A stretch of DNA of 64,000 nt from Marivirga salinae (GCF_030503855.1 NZ_CP129971.1:875501-939500); one strand, 5' to 3'; positions 1 through 8,892 are shown, numbered from the stretch's first letter. Notes: a model not told the origin generated them from the letters alone. A program made the numbers and translations.

Positions 1-581
1 TCAGGCCATCCTTCTGAAATTAGATTGGAAGTAGTTTGAATATCGGTTACTAAATCTGTTAAATATTGCAATCGATTTTCTCCTAAATCTGGATCTGCAT
101 AATAAGATAAAACTTCTTCTTCAGTGTTCCCTGTTCCGAATAGTAGATAATCCAAGGCTGGAAAGCCTTTAGCAGCTACATTGGCAGCTGATCCTAAAAC
201 ATAATTTTGAGAAGCTATATTTTCTTCAATTAAAGCAGCATCAGTAGGAAATATATTTACTCTATCTCTTAAGTTAACACTAGATACAGGCCCTACATGA
301 ACAAAAGCTAGATGTTGGTAACTTAGCCAAGCTTCTTTTAACTCAGATCTTAAAACGTTTAAGCTCTCTATAGAAAGATTAGCATTAAAAGAGTTAGTTG
401 CAACAGTAATTCCTTCAGCATTAAAAGCGAAATTCTCAATGGATGGTTGGATTACATTATCCGCTATGTTAACAAGAAATGCTTCCCTGTCAAAATCCAC
501 TTTTTCACTGCCTGTTTTTTTATCGCAGGCAGTGAAAAAAGTGATAAACAATATGAAAGAAGAAAATTTTAAATATCTCAT
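1..581 (-). CDS. Imelysin-like surface lipoprotein, 3' end beyond window
   Basis: The minus-strand frame is open from an ATG at 581 to the window edge, giving about 193 codons without a stop. The N-terminus is a lipoprotein signal (hydrophobic run, then lipobox FTAC followed by DKK), so the protein should be anchored in the envelope. A later stretch reads GFPALDYLLFG, which resembles the conserved core motif of the imelysin (M75-like) family, whose members sit in bacterial iron-uptake loci. The classical GxHxxE metal motif is not visible in the part seen. It starts 6 nt after the stop of the DUF4856 gene, so the two form one transcription unit. Family assignment is fairly sure; the biochemical role is not known. 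Confidence 0.75.
   Translation of the reverse strand, partial: MRYLKFSSFILFITFFTACDKKTGSEKVDFDREAFLVNIADNVIQPSIENFAFNAEGITVATNSFNANLSIESLNVLRSELKEAWLSYQHLAFVHVGPVSSVNLRDRVNIFPTDAALIEENIASQNYVLGSAANVAAKGFPALDYLLFGTGNTEEEVLSYYADPDLGENRLQYLTDLVTDIQTTSNLISEGWP
498..543 (-). repeat. Strong inverted repeat inside the imelysin reading frame
   Basis: TTTTTCACTGCCTG (501-514) is matched perfectly by CAGGCAGTGAAAAA (526-539) around an 11-nt loop, and CAC/GTG extends the stem after one unpaired base. It lies about 13-28 codons into the coding sequence, over the lipobox. Such a hairpin in an mRNA could slow translation or transcription, but no poly-U tail follows it on the minus strand. Confidence 0.55.
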
Positions 582-587
582 TATGTC

Positions 588-1685
588 TTATAATTGGTCT
601 TGAATATCTTCAAATCCGTAAGCTTCAACTAAAGTTGCTTTTGCAGCATTAATGTTGTCGGTAGAAATAGTATAAAAATTATCACCTAGTTCATCTAATA
701 CCTCACCAACTTCAGCATTACTTAATTTTTTATTTGGATTGTATCTTAATGCATTGATAAATGCCCAGGCTTCTGATAATGTATGGTTTCTGATAGCATC
801 ATCTGCAAAGCCAGCAATTGCTTCATTTAAATAATGAACGGCAGTTCCAGCTGATACTTTTTCCCATTCATCTCTGATGATTGTGATTTGCTCATCTCTA
901 GTATCTAAGTCTTTATTTGAAATTGCGGCTCTTCCTTTGATGAAAGCATTCATTATAGCTTCATTTGAGCCTAATAATGCATCTCTTCCATTGGCATATT
1001 TACCCCAGAATCTCGCCCCGTCAGTAGTTGTAGGAAAATCATTTGGAACGCCAAAATAACCGAAAGCCTCATCCCAGTGATGCTCCATGGCCGTTCCTTT
1101 GCCGTCTTCAATGGTTTCATTATCCACATCCATTTTGCCTGAAGCTAAATAGATTGAAACTCCTTGAAAATAAAAACAAGAGCCCATTAAACCTTTTTCA
1201 ATTATTTGAATGTGTTCAAAACCATTGATATCAAAGAAATATTGTTTTGAGCCATCGTTTGAAGTAACAACCCCAGCAGTTCCATCACTTCCTTCACCGC
1301 CATTAGCTTCAACAGTAGCGGCTGCAAAGTCTCTAATAAAACCTTGATAAAAGTTGATTTCAGATTCAACTGTTTTGTTCTCTAATTCTTTACTGTCTGC
1401 CGCATTTAATTCAGCATTTTCAAATGGATTATTTTCGTTGGCATACATGTCCAACATTACTTGAGCATCTAAAACTGCACCATTATTGGCTGTTTTCATA
1501 TAAGCAGTCAATTCTTCCATCATGTCCAAACGTTGTGTTTGACCAGTATAACTCACATTTTCGAAATCATAAGTTAATGGAATTTCATAAGTTTCCTCTT
1601 TTTCTTCAGCTGTGTTTTCATCCTCACATGCTGTAAAAGCAAATACTGCTAATAGTGCTAATCCTAGTAATCTTAAATTTTTCAT
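588..1685 (-). CDS. DUF4856 domain lipoprotein
   Basis: This 365-residue protein begins with a lipoprotein signal whose lipobox is FTAC followed by EDEN. The mature N-terminus (residues about 32-60, YEIPLTYDFENVSYTGQT then RLDMMEEL) matches the opening of the DUF4856 family, and the length is typical. The function of DUF4856 is not established. In Bacteroidota these genes are commonly found next to imelysin-like genes and TonB-linked iron uptake, and here an imelysin-like gene follows 6 nt downstream. Three repeated TTTAGATT boxes lie just upstream. A role in iron or haem handling at the cell surface is inference from this context. Confidence 0.8.
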   Translation of the reverse strand: MKNLRLLGLALLAVFAFTACEDENTAEEKEETYEIPLTYDFENVSYTGQTQRLDMMEELTAYMKTANNGAVLDAQVMLDMYANENNPFENAELNAADSKELENKTVESEINFYQGFIRDFAAATVEANGGEGSDGTAGVVTSNDGSKQYFFDINGFEHIQIIEKGLMGSCFYFQGVSIYLASGKMDVDNETIEDGKGTAMEHHWDEAFGYFGVPNDFPTTTDGARFWGKYANGRDALLGSNEAIMNAFIKGRAAISNKDLDTRDEQITIIRDEWEKVSAGTAVHYLNEAIAGFADDAIRNHTLSEAWAFINALRYNPNKKLSNAEVGEVLDELGDNFYTISTDNINAAKATLVEAYGFEDIQDQL

Positions 1686-1705
1686 TTGTGCAAAATTAAT
1701 ATTTG

Positions 1706-1800
1706 TATTTAGATTGATTCTAATGATGATGCAAAATTAATTTTATTTAGATTGGTTACAAATAAAAAAGCAATTTTATTTAGATTAGATTTAAATAAAG
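1706..1800 (-). promoter_or_regulatory. Triple Fur-like box upstream of the DUF4856-imelysin operon
   Basis: The octamer TTTAGATT occurs three times on the plus strand, at 1708-1715, 1746-1753 and 1779-1786. The first copy continues as an imperfect palindrome TTAGATT-g-ATTCTAA, a 7-1-7 layout like Fur sites. The other two lie inside TTTATTT...AAATAAA palindromes. Their position directly upstream of an iron-type operon suggests an iron-responsive operator. This is inference from layout only. Confidence 0.45.
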
Positions 1801-1896
1801 ATCAAAAACTTTGTTTAAACTATTATAAGAAAGTCTTTACGGAGCCTTTTTGTGTTTCTTATATCATTTATTAAGTAAAGAAACAGAGTAGTTTAA

Positions 1897-1964
1897 AGCA
1901 CAGAAGTATTAGGCAGGCAAATTTTATCTGAAAATTAAATATAAGAACTCTAATGCTCTGTGCT
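1897..1964. other. Imperfect inverted repeat in the gap upstream of DUF4856
   Basis: AGCACAGA (1897-1904) pairs with TCTGTGCT (1957-1964), with further partial pairing (ATTAG/CTAAT) inward. It sits just past the stop of the minus-strand small ORF at 1999 and may act as its transcript end, although the T-tract is poor. Nothing else is recognisable in 1801-1998. Confidence 0.25.
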
Positions 1965-1998
1965 GATTTTGTTTAGGTAACTGGGAAAATGGCGGGGT

Positions 1999-2160
1999 TT
2001 AAGGAAATACAGCATATGCTGCAGAAACATCTGATATGTCCTTTATGGATGACATTGCTTTTTCTCCCCCTCTTTTCAATTGATGACAATAGCTTACTGA
2101 TAAAACACAAACGAATATCATAAGTAAACTTATCATCAGCCTTCTATATAAGCTGTTCAT
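1999..2160 (-). CDS. Small 53-residue membrane-anchored or secreted peptide, unknown
   Basis: An ATG at 2160 opens a 53-codon frame ending in TAA at 1999. The product starts MNSLYRRLMISLLMIFVCVL, a basic N-terminus followed by a hydrophobic segment of about 15 residues. That fits a signal or single membrane helix. The tail is polar (HQLKRGGEKAMSSIKD) and ends AYAVFP. I do not recognise it. It lies alone between the DUF4856 promoter region and the divergent fumC gene, on the same strand as the iron-type operon. Support is limited to an intact frame with a sensible hydrophobic N-terminus; it could still be a chance frame. Confidence 0.4.
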   Translation of the reverse strand: MNSLYRRLMISLLMIFVCVLSVSYCHQLKRGGEKAMSSIKDISDVSAAYAVFP

Positions 2161-2345
2161 TAAAACTTTGTGTTGTTGTTTTGCAAAAGTATTGGAATTT
2201 TACATGAAAAGCTATTATATTATAAACTAAATAATATATTATTAAATTATATTTATTTTTCCGTCCCTCTATTTTATCATTTAATCTTCGCTATTCATTT
2301 GATTAATTGTAATTTTACACTATTAATCGAAAAAAGCATTTTGTA

Positions 2346-3746
2346 ATGGAATATAGGATTGAAAAAGACACAATGGGCGATGTAAAAGTGCCCGCTGATA
2401 AGTATTGGGGTGCCCAAACGGAAAGAAGTAGAAATAATTTTAAAATAGGCGCTGAAGCAAGCATGCCTTTGGAAATAGTGCATGGATTTGCATATCTTAA
2501 AAAAGCGGCTGCTCACACTAATTATGAGCTAGGTGCTTTAAGCCAAGAAAAAAGAGATTTAATCTCTAAGGTTTGTGATGAGATTTTAGATAATCAGCAT
2601 AATGATCAATTTCCTTTAGTGATTTGGCAAACGGGTTCTGGTACTCAATCAAATATGAATGTAAATGAAGTAGTATCGAACCGAGCACAAATAATAGCGG
2701 GTAAAACATATGATGATGAAAAAATTGTGCATCCTAACGATGACGTAAACAAATCGCAATCATCAAATGATACTTTTCCAACAGGGATGCATATTGCTTG
2801 TTACAAAATGGTAATTGAGACCACAATTCCTGGAATCGAAAAATTAAGAGATACCTTAAAAGAGAAATCAAAGGCTTTCGAAAAAGTAGTAAAAATTGGA
2901 AGAACTCATTTAATGGATGCTACTCCTTTAACTATAGGACAAGAATTTTCCGGCTATGTTTCTCAACTTGATCATGGCTTAAAAGCCTTGAAAAATACGT
3001 TAGACCATTTATCTGAAATTGCCTTAGGTGGAACAGCTGTAGGAACTGGAATTAATACTCCTGATGGATATTCGGAATTAGTGGCTAAAAAGATCGCTGA
3101 ATTTTCAGGCTTACCTTTCAGAACTGCAGAAAACAAATTCGAAGCTTTAGCAGCACATGATGCCATAGTGGAATCACACGGAGCTTTAAAACAAATTGCA
3201 GTTTCTTTAAACAAAATAGGAAATGATATTCGTTTATTGGCTTCAGGCCCAAGGTCTGGTATTGGGGAAATCATAATACCGGCTAACGAACCAGGTTCTT
3301 CCATCATGCCAGGTAAAGTAAATCCTACTCAGGCAGAAGCCTTAACAATGGTTTGTGCGCAAGTTATAGGTAATGATGTTGCGATCACCGTGGGCGGTAC
3401 TCAAGGTCACTATGAATTAAATGTTTTTAAGCCTCTTATGGCGGCAAACTTTTTGCAATCTGCTCGATTAATTGGGGATGCTTGTGTTTCATTTAATGAC
3501 AATTGTGCAGTAGGAATTGAGCCTAATTATGAAAGAATTAAAGAACATTTAGATAACTCTTTGATGCTTGTTACGGCATTAAACACAAAAATTGGTTATG
3601 AAAAAGCAGCTAAAATAGCTAAAACAGCTCATGAAAATGGCACCAGGCTTAAAGAGGAGGCGATTAACTTAGGATTTTTGACCGCAGAAGAGTTTGACGA
3701 ATGGGTAAAACCTGAAGATATGATTGGAAGTTTGAAAAAACAATAA
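2346..3746 (+). CDS. fumC: Class II fumarate hydratase
   Basis: This cytosolic TCA-cycle enzyme interconverts fumarate and L-malate. The 466-residue length is standard for the iron-independent tetrameric class II enzyme. The superfamily signature [11 protein letters not shown] lies at about residues 317-327, in the flexible loop carrying the catalytic serine. The early motif [14 protein letters not shown] near residues 19-32 and [10 protein letters not shown] near residues 185-194 are also typical. The start [11 protein letters not shown] is the usual family N-terminus. It stands alone after a divergent gap; the SPOR-domain gene follows 74 nt downstream on the same strand. Confidence 0.97.
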   Translation: MEYRIEKDTMGDVKVPADKYWGAQTERSRNNFKIGAEASMPLEIVHGFAYLKKAAAHTNYELGALSQEKRDLISKVCDEILDNQHNDQFPLVIWQTGSGTQSNMNVNEVVSNRAQIIAGKTYDDEKIVHPNDDVNKSQSSNDTFPTGMHIACYKMVIETTIPGIEKLRDTLKEKSKAFEKVVKIGRTHLMDATPLTIGQEFSGYVSQLDHGLKALKNTLDHLSEIALGGTAVGTGINTPDGYSELVAKKIAEFSGLPFRTAENKFEALAAHDAIVESHGALKQIAVSLNKIGNDIRLLASGPRSGIGEIIIPANEPGSSIMPGKVNPTQAEALTMVCAQVIGNDVAITVGGTQGHYELNVFKPLMAANFLQSARLIGDACVSFNDNCAVGIEPNYERIKEHLDNSLMLVTALNTKIGYEKAAKIAKTAHENGTRLKEEAINLGFLTAEEFDEWVKPEDMIGSLKKQ

Positions 3747-3820
3747 ATAGTATTATTTGTCTTTATTGTAGTTATTTACTTACTTTAGTTATACAAATTT
3801 GAATAAACCGAATCGATAAT

Positions 3821-4471
3821 ATGAAAAGCAAGATAAGTTTAATTGCCATCCTTATGATTTTTTGCATGGCTTTTTCAGTTTCCGCTCAGTTGAGTAGAAA
3901 AGAAAAGAAGGAAATGAAGAAAATGGCTAAGGAGCTTAAGAGAAATCCTGAGCAGATGAAGGCTATGGTTGAAGAAAATGAAAGCCTTAAAAGTTCTGTT
4001 GCTAGTTTAAATTCTCAAGTTGAAAATTTAGAAGGGCAGTTGAGCAATAAAAATGCTGAAATTGCTGCTGCTAAAGCTGAAGCTCAAGAAGCAAAAGCAA
4101 TGGCTGAAGCTCAAAGGCAAAGAGCCAATGAAATGGCTAAAAAAGCAAAAAATGCTCAAAATGAAGAACCAGAAGCATTGGATGAGAGCGGAACTTGGTT
4201 TAAAGTTCAAGTTGGAGCTTTTGAAAACATTGATATGTCTGAGTATTTCAAAAATAATCCTAATTTCAGCGGAGAAGAAACGGAGGACGGATTACAAAGA
4301 ATTACTTTAGGTCGATTTAGAGATTATTGGGAAGCTGATAAATTCAAAAAGACGCTAAGAAAAATGGGTGTTAAAGAAGCATGGATCGTGCCTTACAAAG
4401 AAGGTGTTAGAGTTCCGCTTAAAGAAGTTTTAGAAAGTCTTTCTGCTAAGCCAGAAAGTGCTGGAAAGTAA
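3821..4471 (+). CDS. SPOR-domain protein with signal peptide and coiled coil
   Basis: This is a 216-residue exported protein. Residues 1-22 form a signal peptide ending VSAQ. Residues about 27-115 are rich in Lys, Glu and Ala with heptad-like spacing and should form a long coiled coil. The C-terminal part (about 127-200, beginning TWFKVQVGAFEN and including LGRFRDYWEADKFKK) looks like a SPOR domain. Those domains bind denuded glycan strands of peptidoglycan. A periplasmic cell-wall or division-related role is therefore likely. The gene is followed by a large branched terminator and then murF-alr, another cell-wall gene. The exact role is unknown. Confidence 0.75.
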   Translation: MKSKISLIAILMIFCMAFSVSAQLSRKEKKEMKKMAKELKRNPEQMKAMVEENESLKSSVASLNSQVENLEGQLSNKNAEIAAAKAEAQEAKAMAEAQRQRANEMAKKAKNAQNEEPEALDESGTWFKVQVGAFENIDMSEYFKNNPNFSGEETEDGLQRITLGRFRDYWEADKFKKTLRKMGVKEAWIVPYKEGVRVPLKEVLESLSAKPESAGK

Positions 4472-4479
4472 AATTATTC

Positions 4480-4567
4480 AAGCTTGTTTAGAAGTTAAAA
4501 GAACCAAATTGGTTTTTAATACTGTTTTCTTTCAATAGAAACAGTAAACTTTTAAACAAGCTTTTTT
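4480..4567 (+). terminator. Three-way-junction terminator
   Basis: AAGCTTGTTTAGAAGTT (4480-4496) pairs along 17 positions, with one G-U pair, with AACTTTTAAACAAGCTT (4547-4563), followed by a T-run. Inside the outer stem are two further hairpins: AACCA/TGGTT (4502-4506/4510-4514) and ACTGTTT/AAACAGT (4521-4527/4539-4545). It should end the SPOR-gene transcript. Confidence 0.8.
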
Positions 4568-4603
4568 TATAGTACAAAATTAATAATTCACCCCTATCCA
4601 TCC

Positions 4604-7069
4604 TTGAAAATTGCATTCTCATCGCTACCCAATATCTTGAAAGGAGAAATTTACCAACTCCGGAAAGATTATACTATTGAGAATATTTTCATAGACAGTA
4701 GAAATACTGTTTTCGATATCAAAAATTTATTTATTGCCATAAAAGGTGAGCGACATGACGGTCATTTTTTTATAGATGAACTTTATTCTAAAGGAATTAG
4801 AAATTTCATTATTGATCAAGAAATTGAAATCAATAATTATCCAGAAGCTAATTTTTTTAAAGCAAATGATAGCATTAATGCCCTCCAAGCTTTAGCTGGC
4901 TACAAAAGAAATAACTTCAAAGGCAATTTAATTGGAATCACAGGCAGCAATGGTAAAACCATAGTAAAAGAATGGTTAGGAAAACTAATAGAAGCGGTTT
5001 ATTCGGTTTACAGAAGCCCAAGAAGTTATAATTCTCAGGTTGGTGTTCCACTTTCCCTTTGGCATTTAAATCATTACCAAGATTACGCGATAATAGAAGC
5101 AGGAATTTCCAAAATGAGAGAAATGGAAAAACTGCAAGCCATTATTAAGCCTAAAATTGGAATTTTTACTAATTTAGGAACGGCTCATGACGAGGGTTTT
5201 CCAAGCTTAGAAGAAAAGGCAAATCAAAAAGCACTATTATTTAAGGATTCTTCCACTATTATTTTTTGTAAAGACTTCCCTGAAATTTCAAATGCTTTAC
5301 ACAATCTACCTAAATTAGAAGAAAAGGAGTTTATAGGTTGGTCTTTTGAAGATAATACTTCCAACTATTTTGTGGAAACAGAAGAAAGATACAATGGAAC
5401 AGCTATAAGAATACCATTTGATGATCATTTCCATATTTTTCAAGTCCCCTTTCAAGATTATGCCTCATTAGAAAATATTACACATTGTCTCTTGCTCTTG
5501 TTGCATGAAGGATTACCGATCAAGGTAATTCAAAACACTCTAAATGATATCAAGCCTCTCAATATGAGGTTGGAAACTAAAAAGGGTAAAAACAGTACGT
5601 ATTTGGTTGATGATTCCTACAATAATGATTTAGTCGGACTTGATACTGCTCTTCAATTTTTTTCTCAGCAAAAACAATTTCAAAAAAGGATCCTCATATT
5701 ATCTGATCTTTTAGAAACTGGATTAACATCTGAAGTTTTATATCAACAGCTTGCAGATAGAATTGCATTGGAACAGTTAAGTTTAGTAATAGGAATTGGC
5801 AAGGAAATCTCAATCTTAGAGAAGTTTTATGAAGGCGATTTAAAGATTTTCCCAGATACGATTTCATTTTTAGAATACGAAAAAGAAAATGCTTTCCAAG
5901 AGGCATTAATTCTGATAAAAGGTGCAAGAAAGTTTAATTTCGAATCCATAGTTCAGCGCTTGGAGCAAAAAATACATGGAACGATATTGGAAATTGATCT
6001 CAATAAAATCACTCATAATTTAAATTTTTACCGATCTAGACTTAAGCCCAATGTAAAAACTATGGTGATGGTAAAAGCTTTTGCTTATGGGAGCAGTAGC
6101 CATGAAATTGCCAATTGGCTTGAGTTTCAGAATGTAGATTATTTGGCCGTAGCTTATGCGGATGAAGGTGTTGTTTTACGTCAACATGGAATTCAACTTC
6201 CGATTATGGTGATGAACCCCGATCCTAGGTCATTTGAACTTTTACATCAATATAATCTAGAACCAGAACTTTATAGTTTGACTATTTTTAAGGATTATGC
6301 CAACTATACTCGTAATCATCCTCGACCACTAAACATCCATTTAAAACTGGAGACAGGAATGCATAGGCTTGGTTTTGAACCTCGGGAATCGGAGCTATTA
6401 AAATCATTACTTAAGGAAAATCCTCAACTGAAAGTAGCCTCTATTTTTAGTCATTTAGCGGCTTCTGATGAGGCTGCGCATAATGGTTTTTCAGCTCAGC
6501 AAGCAATGTCATTTAAGAAATCAGCTGATGAAATCATCGATTTTTTAGGATATAGACCTTTACTACATTTATTAAATAGCCCAGGAATCAGTCGATTTCC
6601 AGATTATCAATTTGATATGGTCAGACTCGGTATAGGATTGTATGGGGTAGATCCTACTGGTCTGTATTCAGAACAATTACAATCAGTTTCTAAATTAAAA
6701 ACGGTTATTTCTCAGGTAAAACATATCAGAAAAGGAGAGACTATTGGCTATGCCAGAAAAGGAGTAGCAAATGAAGATATGAAAACAGCTACCATTTCAA
6801 TAGGCTATGCCGATGGGTTTAACCGAAAATTTAGCCAAGGAATTGGAAAGGTAGTGATCAATGGAAAAGCGGCTCCTGTAATTGGAAATGTATGCATGGA
6901 TATGACCATAGTGGAGGTTACCCATATTGATTGCAAAGCAGGAGATGAAGTAATTGTTTTTGGCGATGATCCCAACATTTCAGATATGGCAAAAGCTATT
7001 GATACAATTCCTTATGAAATACTCACTAATATTAGCGAAAGAGTAAAAAGAGTATTTTACACAGAATGA
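4604..7069 (+). CDS. Bifunctional UDP-MurNAc-tripeptide:D-Ala-D-Ala ligase / alanine racemase
   Basis: This 821-residue cytosolic fusion makes D-alanine and adds the D-Ala-D-Ala dipeptide to the peptidoglycan precursor. The MurF half (about 1-455) carries the ATP loop GITGSNGKT (residues 111-119) and a Mur ligase C-terminal domain. The alanine racemase half (about 460-821) has the PLP lysine K491 in VKAFAYG, the catalytic tyrosine Y716 in GETIGYARKG, and the usual NVCMDM motif. Such murF-alr fusions are characteristic of Bacteroidota. The start is a TTG at 4604: no in-frame ATG or GTG lies nearby, and the first ATG inside the frame would remove the ATP-binding loop. A terminator separates it from the SPOR gene. 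Confidence 0.93.
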   Translation: MKIAFSSLPNILKGEIYQLRKDYTIENIFIDSRNTVFDIKNLFIAIKGERHDGHFFIDELYSKGIRNFIIDQEIEINNYPEANFFKANDSINALQALAGYKRNNFKGNLIGITGSNGKTIVKEWLGKLIEAVYSVYRSPRSYNSQVGVPLSLWHLNHYQDYAIIEAGISKMREMEKLQAIIKPKIGIFTNLGTAHDEGFPSLEEKANQKALLFKDSSTIIFCKDFPEISNALHNLPKLEEKEFIGWSFEDNTSNYFVETEERYNGTAIRIPFDDHFHIFQVPFQDYASLENITHCLLLLLHEGLPIKVIQNTLNDIKPLNMRLETKKGKNSTYLVDDSYNNDLVGLDTALQFFSQQKQFQKRILILSDLLETGLTSEVLYQQLADRIALEQLSLVIGIGKEISILEKFYEGDLKIFPDTISFLEYEKENAFQEALILIKGARKFNFESIVQRLEQKIHGTILEIDLNKITHNLNFYRSRLKPNVKTMVMVKAFAYGSSSHEIANWLEFQNVDYLAVAYADEGVVLRQHGIQLPIMVMNPDPRSFELLHQYNLEPELYSLTIFKDYANYTRNHPRPLNIHLKLETGMHRLGFEPRESELLKSLLKENPQLKVASIFSHLAASDEAAHNGFSAQQAMSFKKSADEIIDFLGYRPLLHLLNSPGISRFPDYQFDMVRLGIGLYGVDPTGLYSEQLQSVSKLKTVISQVKHIRKGETIGYARKGVANEDMKTATISIGYADGFNRKFSQGIGKVVINGKAAPVIGNVCMDMTIVEVTHIDCKAGDEVIVFGDDPNISDMAKAIDTIPYEILTNISERVKRVFYTE

Positions 7070-7171
7070 CACCCTCTCTCAATTAATTTAAACCCACTTT
7101 TTCAGAAAAATACCCATAATTAGGTATTGCCTTTAAAGAAAAATACATCCAACTTTATTAAAATTTAGGGG

Positions 7172-7390
7172 ATGAAGTTTTTCTTAGTTATATCAATTTT
7201 TGCCTTTTGGTGGATTCCTATGAACTCACCAGGCAAAATTGGTATTTTAAAAAACACTAACTCTATATCATTATTACAACCTAAAATCGCAATCCCCAAT
7301 TCTTCTAAAGGTTCTAATGGAATCGCGACTAAAAGAAAAATGGACCATGTTGGCTTTCAATACAGAAAGCATTTGATAAAGAAGAAATAA
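7172..7390 (+). CDS. Small exported protein, unknown
   Basis: A 72-codon frame starts at an ATG that begins MKFFLVISIFAFWWIP, a short basic plus hydrophobic segment fitting a signal peptide. The rest is polar and ends in a basic tail (HLIKKK). No family is recognised. It is followed after 6 nt by another small gene on the same strand, so the two may be co-transcribed. There is no obvious promoter or terminator in the 100 nt upstream. It could be a chance frame, but the hydrophobic N-terminus and tight spacing to the next gene give modest support. Confidence 0.4.
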   Translation: MKFFLVISIFAFWWIPMNSPGKIGILKNTNSISLLQPKIAIPNSSKGSNGIATKRKMDHVGFQYRKHLIKKK

Positions 7391-7396
7391 ATTAAG

Positions 7397-7738
7397 ATGG
7401 AGGTGAATAATCACAATTTACTAGAAGTTATCCAAGGAAAGTGGAAATGCTTTAAAGCAAGCAATCAGATAACTGAAAAACCATTAAATGCAGACTTTTC
7501 CTTATTAATATCTGAAAATTTAATTTCAAGGATGGGTGAAGGGAACGAATTCTGGCCAAGAATATGTAATTTTGAATTAGTAGGGTCTATAAAAGATGGT
7601 TATTTTTATAGAGAAGATGGTTGCTTTATGCAAGTGAAACCTTCATCAAATGAAGGCTTAGTAATTGAATTGTCACATAAAAATTCACTAGGTAAACTTA
7701 ACACTTATATTTTTCAATTTGAAAAAGAGCTGGAATAG
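7397..7738 (+). CDS. Hypothetical 113-residue protein, possibly lipocalin-like
   Basis: This frame encodes 113 residues with no signal peptide or membrane segment. The pattern (an early GKWKCFKA, alternating polar and hydrophobic stretches, a late TYIFQFEKE) resembles a small beta-rich fold such as the lipocalin-like domains in Bacteroidota, but I cannot assign a family. It starts 6 nt after a small exported-protein frame and ends 4 nt before the convergent nuclease gene. The function is unknown. Confidence 0.55.
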   Translation: MEVNNHNLLEVIQGKWKCFKASNQITEKPLNADFSLLISENLISRMGEGNEFWPRICNFELVGSIKDGYFYREDGCFMQVKPSSNEGLVIELSHKNSLGKLNTYIFQFEKELE

Positions 7739-7742
7739 TAAT

Positions 7743-8802
7743 TTAGTCTGTACCATATTCTATTTTCTCATTAGACAATTCTTTTTCCTCCTCTGTTACT
7801 TCCAATTCATCACTATCATCATCTGTTTTAGCCAAATGCAATTGAAGTAATATCGGAAAATGATCAGATCCAATACTTCCCATTCTTTTCATTTTTTGTA
7901 ATCGAAAATGCCCCGAACAAAACACATGATCTAAAGGCCAGCGGGCATACCAATGTTTTGCATGAAAAGAACTAAAAAGGCCTCTTCCTCTCCTAGGGTC
8001 TAATAGGCCACTTATTTTTAAGAATAATTCCGAAGTATAACTCCAAGCCACATCATTTAAATCACCCGCAACTATGGTAGGCATTTGGTCAGCTTTTGTT
8101 TTTTGCCCAACTAATAAAATTTCCGCATCACGAGCTGTTGATTTTGGGTTTTGAGAAGGAACAGGCGGCTCAGGGTGAATTGCATAAAGCTTTATTAAAC
8201 GATTATCAAGTTTTATATTCTGTTTCAATAGATGGAATTTCATCTTTTATCCAATAGTGGATTTGTGTGTTTTTTAATTCCAATTTTGAGAATAAAAGCA
8301 TCCCATAAGTGTTTTCTCTATCTTCTAGAACTTTAAAAGAATATTCATTCCCAAAGGCATCACAACATTTATCTTTCCACCATTTGTTGGTCTCTAACAA
8401 CAAAACAATATCAGCCTGTTCACCTTGAACCATATCGACTAATTTTTCCCATTCTCTGTTTTCTTGATAGACATTTGCAATTAGCAGTTTGATTTTTGGC
8501 CTTTTATTCTGGCTAACAGAATCCATTTGCTTATTTGCGAAGGGCAAATATGGATATATCTGATAGCTTAAATAAAGTTGATTAGCAAATAGTAAGATGA
8601 TAAACCCAAAAGAGAAATAGGCATCAGAAGGAAATAAGATTATAGACGCAATAAGTATGATAAGATTTATTACCCACTTTTGAGTTCTAGGAAATTCAAA
8701 AACTCTAAAAGTCCAATAATCATTTCGAATCAAAGGAAGTAAGCTGATGAAAACTATAGCACCACCCAATATGTAAAGCACAATTTGTAAAAAGCTTATC
8801 AA
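7743..8802 (-). pseudogene. Membrane-anchored endonuclease/exonuclease/phosphatase family protein, frameshifted
   Basis: Two overlapping frames together make one protein. The 5' part (8802 down to 8206) has three membrane helices in its first 80 residues, then the start of the phosphodiesterase fold (LLIANVYQEN, IVLLLETNKWW). The 3' part (open to 7743) carries the remaining catalytic motifs: VAGDLND (GDxN), PLDHVF, and GSDHFPI. A one-base excess near 8225-8235, around a GAAAC tract, shifts the frame; skipping one base would read ...IPSIEQNIKLDNRLIKLYAIHP, which fits the family. All catalytic motifs are intact on either side, so this is a recent mutation, a sequencing error or, less likely, recoding. 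It lies downstream of an ABC exporter pair but behind a terminator. Confidence 0.75.
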
Positions 8803-8892
8803 TATATTTTTGTCTTGTTCTGGATGAAGTTAGACAAAATATAAGGTAAGAAGCTATTAATAATGAAGTTTTAATGGAGAGTAAGAAAGATA

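Noticed and set aside
877..1636. Plus-strand frames opposite the DUF4856 gene
   Set aside because: They are antisense shadows of a well-supported gene.
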